From: Paenibacillus sp. HW567
Lineage (GTDB): Bacteria; Bacillota; Bacilli; Paenibacillales; Paenibacillaceae
DNA: 64,000 bases
Direction: 5' to 3'
Assembly: GCF_000374185.1 (NCBI RefSeq)
Contig: NZ_KB910518.1
Coordinates: 4,326,530 to 4,390,529 of the forward strand
Each line of letters starts with the position of its first letter. The stretch's first letter is position 1. Shown here in pieces: positions 20,101-28,600 of the stretch. Under the pieces are notes generated by a model, which had not been told where the DNA came from, ran no database searches, and saw nothing but the letters and a program-made list of their open reading frames with translations. The position numbers were made by a program, and so were the translations under genes.

Positions 20101-21799
20101 TAGAATCCGGCACCACTTCATGGGTTTGACAACTGATGCCGGGATAATTGTTCCACAGCGATAGATCCTGTATCTCCTTAATGATCTTCAGCTTGGCCAG
20201 CAAATCTTCATAGCTGCTGAACGTAATAGCCGCCCGGCTTCTAAAATGATTGCGGAATAAGCTTGCTGTGCAGCACAGATCAGCCAGATTCACCCTGCGG
20301 TTCGTGAGCAGGAAATGTTGCAGGCTCTGCACAACCTCTAAGAGCTTCCGGCCGCTTCTAGCAGAAAAAGTCAGCAGGAATACGTTATTCTCTGCCTTTG
20401 GTTCGGATACAGGCACCGGTGGCTCTTCAAGCAAAACATGGCAATTCGTACCGCTGAATCCGAACGAGTTAATCCCTATCCGAATCGGGTGGTTCCGCTT
20501 CTCCAGCTTGCTCCGCTGATCGTTGATGAATACGGCTGAATTAACCAGGTTGATATACGGACTGGGCGTCTGAAAATGCAGCGAGGCCGGAATTTCCCCA
20601 TGCTGCAGCATCAATACGGCTTTTATCAGGGAAATAATCCCGGAAGCCCCAACCAAATGGCCGATATTGGTTTTTACCGAACCCACACCGCAGAACTGCT
20701 TCTTGGAGGTGAACACTTGAAAAGCATTGATTATCGAATTCAATTCGATCGAATCTCCCAAGACCGTTCCCGTCCCGTGAGTCTCGATATAACGTATCGT
20801 TTCAGGGTTGATTTGCGCCTGCTTCCATACCTTTTTCAACAGCTCTTCCTGTGCTTCTCCATTCGGTGCGGTGATGCCTTTGGAAAGGCCGTCGTTGTTG
20901 ATTCCGCTGCCTTTGATGACCGCATAAATTACATCCTTATCTGCAACTGCCTTGGACAGCGGCTTCAAAAGCACCCCACCGCAGCCTTCGCCCCAAACCG
21001 TGCCCCCTGCATCTTTGTCAAAGGCCCGAATCATTTCCTCAGCGGACTCAACTTGATCCAGTGATGCGTCTTCCTTGACGGGGGGAAAATAAAAAAGGCC
21101 GCTAATGCCGCCTACAAATGCCATATCACATTCATTTCTGCGTAAAGAATCACAAGCAAAATGAAGTCCAACCAGCCCGGAGGAGCAAGAGGTATCAAAC
21201 ACCACGCTTGGCCCCTTCAGGTTATAGACATAGGAGATTCTGCTTGCCAATATCCCCGGCCAGCCCCCTGTTAGACGAAAGATATCGGGTGCGGCATAGT
21301 TGCGGTACTCCGTCCCTGTTACGTGGTCCCGCCCGATAAAAACCCCGGTTTTGGAGCCAAGAATATCCTGAGTCTCATAGCCTGCATTGACTAATGTGTC
21401 ATAAGCAACTTCAAGCATGATCCGTTGGTATGGCTCCATTGATAAGGCTTCCTTAGGCGAAATGCGAAACATCTCTGCATCAAAAAAACTGATCTCGTCC
21501 AAATACCCGCCTTTCTTGAAGCGCCCGCCTGTCACATGTCCGCCGGGTGCCAGGGCCTGTCCATCGCGAACCCGCTCTTCAGGAAAGGTATCTAAACAAT
21601 CTCTGCCGGAATAGAGATTCTCCCAGAACTGCTCTACCCTATCAGCCTTTGGAAATCTCCCGGAGATTCCGACAACCGCAATCTCCTCGCTCTTAGGCTC
21701 ATTTCCATTTTGCAGGTATGTGATGTACTCCGTCGCTTCCCTGGCAGTCAGCTTCTTGGATGCAACAAGCTCGTAGATGTACTTTTTCAATTTGTCCAT
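14144..21799 (-). CDS. bimodular trans-AT-type PKS: KS - KR - ACP - KS - KR - ACP
   Basis: A 2551-aa protein with two complete reducing modules and no AT domain or AT remnant. A helical N-terminal docking segment covers about 1-38. KS1 (Cys in TSCSSG near 204; ETHGTGT; NIGHLVGASG) is followed by KR1 (TGGLGLLG near 894; LLFSSAVS; YTAGNAF) and ACP1 (QLGGDSI near 1210). KS2 (DTACSSS near 1468; EAHATGT; NIGHLVGASG) is followed by KR2 (TGGLGGIG near 2155; LFSSVTS; YTAANAY) and ACP2 (ETGGNSI near 2459). The C-terminus is acidic and helical (ILQYLDNNELGDEDD). It pairs naturally with the basic helical N-terminus of the next protein, an inferred docking pair. Each module should install a two-carbon unit reduced to a hydroxyl, with malonyl supplied by a trans-acting AT. 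It starts 37 bases after the transglutaminase-like gene, with GAGGGTG upstream. Confidence 0.97.
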   Translation of the reverse strand: MDKLKKYIYELVASKKLTAREATEYITYLQNGNEPKSEEIAVVGISGRFPKADRVEQFWENLYSGRDCLDTFPEERVRDGQALAPGGHVTGGRFKKGGYLDEISFFDAEMFRISPKEALSMEPYQRIMLEVAYDTLVNAGYETQDILGSKTGVFIGRDHVTGTEYRNYAAPDIFRLTGGWPGILASRISYVYNLKGPSVVFDTSCSSGLVGLHFACDSLRRNECDMAFVGGISGLFYFPPVKEDASLDQVESAEEMIRAFDKDAGGTVWGEGCGGVLLKPLSKAVADKDVIYAVIKGSGINNDGLSKGITAPNGEAQEELLKKVWKQAQINPETIRYIETHGTGTVLGDSIELNSIINAFQVFTSKKQFCGVGSVKTNIGHLVGASGIISLIKAVLMLQHGEIPASLHFQTPSPYINLVNSAVFINDQRSKLEKRNHPIRIGINSFGFSGTNCHVLLEEPPVPVSEPKAENNVFLLTFSARSGRKLLEVVQSLQHFLLTNRRVNLADLCCTASLFRNHFRSRAAITFSSYEDLLAKLKIIKEIQDLSLWNNYPGISCQTHEVVPDSKSLIEAWEIREGEKIALDKVANEVIKELLQKKADNEMLWEQVARLYIKGASIDWRLLYPNCRKLAMPGNVLERTKYWPAEVKGEEVFQDELYYTAEWVEENRQTAVTRAARDNVLLIVHETDTALWETQLLGTLRGEGCILVEIGKPYQKINAAHYCVSNSVEDFTALCGELDIWAVEQILYAAPFRAGLPDSLEDFKAAFNQTVMNLLYLVKALQAAGSLNKNLDLALITKNAHVLQPRDTVSDPFGHTLYGIGKSILHENRAFHVRHIDISHEPVDMDSLLVELEVPSADYSVALRHGRRYVEVIKRADSAQQAGEAPGIEAGDTFLITGGLGLLGLEVCKYLSQKNRVKLIVLGRTAIPDRESWQSIIVKNEDQRLLKKINGILAIEALGFTLDYHCVDICDEAQLRRTVQRVREQHGSINGVFHCAGVGVGDIENFGMSEQEFEQRHAVKTYGSWLVYTLTQPMNTGFTLLFSSAVSITGGRGSLAYTAGNAFVDGLAETLKLQGPNVMVINWSTWEATASKLSLQEDKHFFEFLPTHQALQALDLVIRHRMFRTIVGKLNVRNKLLELENVWPFRLADEIRQTLFTKPHREEQPIRQTQVTVKESEGYTATHRELAQVWADILGLASISVFDSFHQLGGDSIHAAHLHKRWNERHPGTLDVTDIYRYPTIHEMAGYLDSQQISQPAALNLDSILEGFKGSKYSKEEAKRLLAEWTETSSGERPHPAKSDEYAIIGYACKFPMADDAEQFWRNLTSGVNAIRPFPESRRQDTDSYLAAHQISPGDNAYCQGGYLEEIDRFDSAFFRISPKEGALMDPEQRLLLENVYQAAEHSGLGGRILSGTRTGVYVGKDTTGRNEYNNRVDILDPLKVTSGSTGILASRIAYYLNLNGPCLVVDTACSSSLTAICLATQALKQGQIDIAIVAGVSLAYLPTQHNSLIDSVDEMIRPFDAEANGTMWGEGAGTIILKRMNEAVQDHHVIHAVIKGSEMNNNGTSNGITAPNAEAQEKVLVAAWKAANIDPETISYIEAHATGTPLGDPIEIKGITNAFRRFTNKKQFCAAGTVKANIGHLVGASGMASVIKMILAFKHKQLPPVLQFKNPNPFIEFADSPVYVNDKLQDWSGSSTPRRCGISSFGFSGTNCHILLEEPPAFSDPQEEKQDWYILALSAKTEAALRALIKRYILKINESVTLDLPNLCFTANTSRGHYEHRIVILFRTGNELRAKFKYLQEAGLPQAADHDQRIYYKASRIRYDRKAYDEEGLLEEDKLKLNRLAESLIDEWSVEETLFAADNVHKIARLYTDGADINWNRLYQGKPYRLTELPAYAYESVRHWIGDHSRKLSNTSGKHYQLQWLPDYREKTGGTKPNEGAWLFIGGTGTKSKALLRELRKQEIELIEVTPGTHYHQIAANRYSIRSGEEYPLLLRELSNRGVRNIIHCLSLADESIAGIEDLHAAENRGVYNLYHLVTELLNGQYHQELNLIFVADHTFRVSRYEPVLNPHHAVLFGMAKVIPQEYLQFNCRCIDIDNATDPATVWEEIWSGTADFQVAYRDNTRYIEHFEERLPGAAEAGGVSLQENGVYVVTGGLGGIGLAVAHYLSGKQRVHLCLLNRGTLPPGPSQIERIRRIEANGSEVDLYTVDIADPNELQGVLQAIRTKYGRIHGLFHCAGIAGEGLLINKEKRELKRVLAPKVTGTWLLDQYTAQDNLDYFVLFSSVTSLLGGLGQADYTAANAYLDGFSDYRQANNRRSVTVNWPAWKEVGMTLKYDIQEGRSPFLGLTEEQAISILDAVLQMKLSRIIVGEINELYFQGGGHSLPFAVPPQMIARGTGDFLPEAKAAINVSPIGPILKGRNNHSYNSYETSLAAIWQRVLGVAEVNVYLPFQETGGNSILATSLVREMDDVYPGCVNIATLFAYPSIAQMAEYLEQKHSPSELPQEAGPRDLQRIELNDKLSGFVEGKVSIENILQYLDNNELGDEDD

Positions 21800-21836
21800 C
21801 AGTTAACACCCTCGCTTTCTTGATCCTTCGGCTCTC

Positions 21837-22649
21837 CTACCCGTTGAATTGCAGCGGTACATTCTCCAGAAAAAGTGCCTGCAGCAGCTCGAAGTGCTCA
21901 TCGGGGTCTTGAAGATACATCGAGACTTCATCGAGCAATTGCAGCTCCTCGAAATCCATATCCTCTATTCCTTTTTGGCAAATAGGAGGATAATCCCAGT
22001 ATCGCAGCTCCCGTCCAAGCACAGCATGCAGATCATAACAGAGGTTGTTGCGAATATAATGCATTCCCCACGATTTTTTCACGCCAAAAAGCTGCGGGTT
22101 GATCTCTTTGTCTCTGGCCATCAGCCAGGCACCTCCGGCCAACAGGAAATCATCCCCTTGAAGATCGACAATTTCCATATCGGGGTCCACTCTGATCCAG
22201 CGCGATTCGCCTTCGTTCCACACCTCGCAAATCCAATGATCTATATATTTCAATTGATGCTCGGAGAGATACCTAGCGAATCCGACTCTGCAGCGCACGG
22301 GAACTCCCAGAGAGCGCAGCATGGAGATAAGCAGCAGCGAATGATAACGGCAGGAGAGAATCAAGCGTTCGCGGGGCAGCCGCTCATTGATAATTCCATT
22401 GGCATTGCGTTCCACCAAGGCTTCGAGCATGTCTTGAACGGTATAGAATTTCTCGTCTTCATTTTTGGTATAGGAAGTAAGCAGATGCCTTACCTTCTTC
22501 ACCGTCGCCGGATGAATCAATTGACATTTAATCAATTGGCATAACCCGCTCAGATCACTTGGCAGCTCATCAAAGAGATAGCGCAGGCTGAACGGGTCTG
22601 TGTTCGGAGTATACTCCGTGTAAAATTGCAGTACCTGAGATTTATTCAT
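21837..22649 (-). CDS. transglutaminase-like (papain-fold) protein, candidate amide-forming enzyme
   Basis: A 270-aa protein with the transglutaminase-like core. The Cys is in LSCRYHSLLL (C100), followed by the LGVPVRCRVGFARY strand. The His is in IDHWICEVWN (H138) and the Asp in WIRVDPD (D155), giving a plausible Cys-His-Asp triad. There is no signal peptide or membrane segment, so it is cytoplasmic. Its ATG overlaps the upstream NRPS-PKS stop (ATGAATAA, 22642-22649). It sits between the Cys-heterocyclising synthetase and the trans-AT PKS. AdmF of the andrimid pathway is a transglutaminase homologue that makes an amide from two carrier-bound substrates. By analogy this protein could form an amide during chain transfer, capping or release. 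That is inference: the fold also includes hydrolases, and an acyl-carrier hydrolase role cannot be excluded. The C-terminal about 80 residues are acidic and not recognised. Confidence 0.9.
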   Translation of the reverse strand: MNKSQVLQFYTEYTPNTDPFSLRYLFDELPSDLSGLCQLIKCQLIHPATVKKVRHLLTSYTKNEDEKFYTVQDMLEALVERNANGIINERLPRERLILSCRYHSLLLISMLRSLGVPVRCRVGFARYLSEHQLKYIDHWICEVWNEGESRWIRVDPDMEIVDLQGDDFLLAGGAWLMARDKEINPQLFGVKKSWGMHYIRNNLCYDLHAVLGRELRYWDYPPICQKGIEDMDFEELQLLDEVSMYLQDPDEHFELLQALFLENVPLQFNG

Positions 22650-25600
22650 TGTCCGTATACCCCCTTCTTTTTGCGCTTCGTTGCTTCATCCGCTCTCTTC
22701 CTTGATTCCGTGTGAATATTTGTTCCTGCGGCGCTTCATCCCGCTCATTCTGATCATTTCCGGTTAAATACTCGGCCAGCGCGTGAATATTTGCGTATTC
22801 GAACAGGGTGAGCAGCGGGATTTCTTTCTGGAATTCCTGCTTCAGCTTATTGTTAATCATTGCAATCTGGACGGAGTTGATGCCCATCTCAAAGAAATTG
22901 TCCAGTATACCGACAGACTCCGCTTCCAGAAGCTCCTTAAAGATGTTTACAATCCTCTCTTCAACTTCATTGCGCGGAGCCGCATAGGCTGATGTCTGCT
23001 TATTGCCCTGGGGCTGCTGCTTCAGCAGCGCCTGTACATCTATTTTTCCATTCGCAGTCAAAGGAAATTGCTCCAGCACGTTAAAAGAATACGGGATCAT
23101 ATACTCGGGCAGAACCTTGGCAATTTGTGCTCTGACTTCATTGACGAAGGCTGCTTGATCTGCCGAATGAAAGTCTGGAATCAGGTAGGCGCTCAAACGC
23201 TTTTCTTCTCCATCTGCTGCCAGCACAACCGCATGCCGGACCCCTTCACAACGCTGCAATTGCGCCTCCACTTCGCCCAGCTCGATGCGGTAGCCGCCCA
23301 CCTTCACCTGCTGGTCCTTCCTGCCCAGGAACTCCATCCAGCCCTCCCGATGCAATACTCCGTAGTCGCCGGTCCGGTAAATGTACCCCAATTCGGGATG
23401 ATGGATAAAAGAATGGCTGGTCTTCCCCGGATCATTCAGATAGCCGTTTGCCACACCGCTTCCCCCGATGAACAACTCGCCGGGCACTTCAAGCGGGCAA
23501 TAGTCCAACTGCCCGTTGAGGACATACAATTGCTGGTTGGCTAACGGCCGGCCATAGGGAATGCTTGTCCACTGCGGCATTACCTCATCTATTGGATAAT
23601 AGATGGACCATATGGACGCTTCCGTTGCACCTCCACAACTGATCAGCCTGGCTGCAGGGAACAACTGCTTGACGGTCTCCGGCAAATGAAGGGGAATCCA
23701 GTCCCCGCTCAGCAGCACCAGCCGTAAATCAAAGCTGCTCCGAGACATGCCCTGCGCCCTTATTTCTGCCCCCACCCGGTCCATGATTGCGGGAACAGAA
23801 TTCCAGATGGTGATCTTACCGGCTGACAAGGTAGCGGCTAGCTGCCCGATATCCTTCTGATCCTTCACCAATACAAGCGTTGCCCCCGCAGCAAATGCTC
23901 CAAAAATATCATAAACAGACAGATCAAAGCAAAGCGAAGAGATGCCCAATATCCGGTCCCCAGCATTCACCTGGAATTTCTGATTGATATCCAGCACCGT
24001 ATTGCATGCAGCCTTATGGCTAATCATCACGCCTTTGGGATGTCCTGTGCTTCCTGAGGTATAAATTACGTAAGCCAGGCTTTCCGGCAGATGGGCGCTG
24101 TGCTGTAGCTCCGCCGGCTGCTGCCCTCTATGGTTTTGCCCGTAATCATGCGCCTCCAGAACAAGCTTGCACTGACTGTGGTTTCGAATATAATCCACCC
24201 GTTCCTGCGGGTATTCGGGATCAATCGGCACGTAGGCAGCACCGCTTTTTAGGATGCCTAACAGATTGACAAAGGTGGTGATTTCCTTCTTGGCAATTAC
24301 TCCAACCCTATCACCGGGGCTTACCCCAAGGCTCTGCAGGTAACCGGCGACCTTGTTCGCGCGCTCATCAAGCTCTTTGTAAGTAATGCTTGCCTCAGCA
24401 GCTTCAATGGCTGCCGCATATGGGGTTTGGTGAGCGGCTTCCTCCAAAAGCCCATGCAAGGTCCTGCTGGGAATCGGCGCTTCTGTATGATTATAGGCTT
24501 GAATGCTGGCATAGTCAGACGCCGGGATAGCCGGAAAGTCCATTTCCTCACGGGAATGCAATATAGCCTCGATTCTTGAAAGATATTGCTCAAACATGGC
24601 ATCCATCAGGGCTGGATCAAACAGTTCGCTGATATAGTCCCAATTAATGATCATTTTCCCATGAATCAGCGCCACCTGGTTATCGAGATAGACCTGGGAC
24701 GTTTGCGTGATTCCGCCAGTGCTCTGCTTTCCGTCAGAGGCATCGCCCTGTTCCCCGTCTGCTTCCCCGCCGTATTCACCATTTTCAAACAATGCGCTTG
24801 TGAACACAATCGGCATCAGCGCCTTGTTCCCCAGCTCTCTCCTTTTGCTGATTTCCCGCATCACATCAATACCGTCGAAATGGCGATGGGCCAATGCTTC
24901 CATCAGCACCCGCTGAACGTTGCCCGCTTTCTCCCAGAAGGAATCCCCGGGATTCATGCGCACCTCCAGCAACAAGAGAGAGGTGAAGTCGCCGATCAGC
25001 TTGTCCACATCAGAATGCAAGGGCAGCCGGTTAAACAGTGTCAGATTCAATCCAAACTCAAGCTGATTGCTCCAATTCGCCAACACTTCCGCATAGACGG
25101 TGCATAACACCGCCGAGGGGGTCAAATTATGGTTTTGCGAAATTTGTTTGAGTTGCCGCCAATGCCGGTGCGAATATTGCTTCGACTTCCGCTTGAAATA
25201 AGGATTTTTTACGTGCTGCGGTTGTGTCAGCAGAGGGAGGCTGGGTGCCAAAGAGAACTCATCCACTTTGTGCATCCAATACTCCTTGTCTTCCAGATAC
25301 CACTTGGTGGTTTTCATCTGCTGGTAACCTACAATGTAATCCCGGAAGGTAATGGACAGTTCATCCAGCGGTAATGAGAGGTCAGCATACAGCGCCAGGA
25401 GTTCATTCTGCAGGATCTCCAGACTGTAGGCATCCATAATCAGCAGATCAAAGCTGACGCACAGCAGGCTCTCCTCCCCGGAAGAGTGAAATGCCACGAT
25501 TTCAAACAACGGCCATACCTTCGGATTGAAGATATGATGAGACATTCGCTCTCTTTCTTTATCCATTCTCTCGTCTTTGGCTTCTTCAGTGTATCCGCTC

Positions 25601-28600
25601 AGATCGTATTCACGAATATGGTATTCCGGCACTTCGGGCAGAATCTGCTGTGTGGCGTCCGGCAAATACACAGTGTGGAGCGCGGGATGTCTTCGAATCA
25701 GGATATTGAGGCATTGGTTCAGCCGGCGAATGTCCAGCTCCGTGGCAATTTCCAGATACGAGTGGGTCGAAACGCCGCCCAATTCAAAATGGCTGCTTCT
25801 GCCCAGGTAATAGGCCATTTGCACATTGGTTAATGGAAACGGTTCGTGCCGGTTGGCAGGATCTGCGGCAATGAACGGCAACTCCTGCTCCCGCTCCTCA
25901 TCTATAGCCTCTTTGATGAAACCCGCTATCCTCTCTATCGTTTGCTGTTCAATAAAATGAGTAAACTGAAAGGACACCGGGAACCATTTGTTGATCTCAT
26001 ATACGAGCTGCATGATTTGAATCGAATTTCCGCCCATTTCAAAAAATCCATCCTGCACACCCACATCCTCAATACGCATTACTTTCCGCCAAATTTCATG
26101 AAGTTTCGTCTCCACCTCACCCTGCGGCTTGCGTGCTTCGCTTGGTTGAACCAGCGTACCCGTTACAGGCGGCAGCGCCTTCACGTCGAGCTTGCCGCTA
26201 ATCATGAGCGGAATTTTGTCGATCTGCATAAAATGCTGCGGAATCATGTAGACAGGCAAAAATGTCTGCAAATGCTCCCGGAGCTCCCGGCCCGAAACGG
26301 TGTGGGCTGTTGTATAATACGCAACCAGTATTGGTTCCTCTTGGGCATCCTGCCGGGCACAGACCACAGACTTTTCGATTGCCGGATGAGTATCGAGCTG
26401 CTTCTCGATTTCCGCCAGCTCCATGCGGTAGCCGCGGATTTTCACCTGAAGGTCTGCTCTTCCCAAATATTCAATGACCCCCTCCTCCGTCCACTTGGCT
26501 ATATCTCCCGTACAATAGATTTGTTCACCCGGACGGTACGGATTCCCAATGAACCTCTGGTCGGTCAGCTCCGGGTTGTTCTGATACCCCCGCACAACAC
26601 CGTGACCGCCGATATACAAGAGGCCGGGAACGCCTATGGGCTGCAGCAGAAGCTCGTCATTGAGGATATAAATTTGTGTATTCCTGATCGGTTTCCCTAT
26701 ATTTACGGGACCTGTCGTCACCTCTTGTGCCGTTGACCAAACCGTGGTTTCCGTTGGACCATAAAGATTAAATATCCGGCTGCTGTTCATAATCCTTCTT
26801 GCCTGCTCTACCAAGGCCTGTGGCAAAGGCTCCCCTCCGACAAGCAAGTAACGCAGGGAGCTTAGCGCCTTCGCCGGCTCTGAATCAGACAGCAGAAGCT
26901 TCAGACGCGACGGCGTGGTCTGCATAACGCTGATCTCCGCCTGTCTTACCAAGGTGAGCAATTCGTGTACATCTGTTTGCTGAAGCTCATCGGCAATGAC
27001 CACCGGGTACCCGGCTAGCAGAGGCAGGATGCTCTCCACCCAGAAAATATCGAATGAGACCGTTGTCAAACACAAAAATGTCTCATCTTTCCCCAAAGAC
27101 AGCCTATCCAGCATCGCTGATAAAAAATTCATTAAGGAGCGGTGCTCCACCAGAATCCCTTTCGGCAAGCCGGTAGTTCCCGAAGTATACATGCAGTAAG
27201 CCAGATCGCGGCTGCTGTGTTCCGTCGGTAAAGGTAGGGGAACACCCTGCCCACTCTCCAAGCTGCGCATGTCCATGACAACACGATTTCCCTGGTTCTC
27301 TACAGAGGTGTTGGTCAGGATAACTTGAACCCGGGAGTCATCCAGCATATAAGCAATTCTATTTGCCGGAAGGCCCGGATCAATAGGCAAATACGCCCCG
27401 CCGGCCTGCAATATGGCTAGTATTCCTACGATCATGTCAACCGAACGTGTTGTAAGGAGTGCAACGATCTGGTCGGGGCCGACTCCTTGTGCCTGCAAAG
27501 CATATGCCGCTTGTTTCGCCCGAAGATCCAGCTCGGCATACGTGATGCTCTGGTTGCGGAATGTGACAGCCACTTTGTGCGGATGCTCTTTCACCCTGTC
27601 TGCAAAAATCCGATGAACGGTCAGTTGCTCCGGATACTCACCCGCAGTCTGATTGAACTGGTGAAGCAGCCGGTCCACCTCCTGATCATCGAGCAGATGA
27701 ATGGTACCCAGCCTCTGTGAGGGATGTTTCAGCACTTCCTGAAGGATTGTACGGAAATATCGGATAAAGCGCATAACCGTTTCTCTTTTGAACAAATCCG
27801 TAGCATACTCCAAAGTGAAAACAAGCTCGCCTGCCCGCTCCTCGCCGTCCAGTGTCAGATCAAAGCGCGACGTTGTTGTCTTGTAGGGATAAGGCTCTAT
27901 TTGCAGCTCATTCAGATGGACCTGACCGGCTTCCCGCTGTTGTACATTGGCATTTTGAAAAGCAAACATCACATCAAACAAGGGATTCCGTCCGAAATCA
28001 CGGGGAATCTGAAGCCGGCTGACAAGATCCTCAAACGGGTAATCCTGGTGCTCCAGCGCATTGGAAATATTCGTTTTCAGGGCCAGCAGAAATTCTGCAA
28101 ATGTCAGCTCTTTGGAAACCCGGCTTCTAACCGGAAGAGTATTGACAAACATGCCGATTACATGCTCGATATCGCTGTGATTTCTTCCCGAGGTGGGCAT
28201 TCCTGCAATGACTTCCTCCTGGTCGCTAAGCTTAGCCAGCAGGATATTCCAAACCGCAAACAACACCATATACAGCGTCGCTTCCTGTTGTGCTGCCAGC
28301 TCTTTAATTTCCTGTACCTGCTCTTTCGGGATGCTGAACATCTCCGCGGACCCCCGGTAGGTCTTGAATGCCGGACGTGAAAAGTCTGCCGGTAAATGAA
28401 GCAGCGGGATTTCCCCGGAGAACGTTTCCAGCCAATAGCCCTCGGCGGCTTCATTGTTGACATTCGCTCCATCATTCCGCCATTCCGCGTAATCCTTGTA
28501 TTGTATAGTTAATGGCGGCAAGGCGCCGATGCTCCCGTCATTTTGATACAGGGCGGTGAACTCGTCGATCAGGATGGCATTGGAGGTCCCGTCCGTGATG

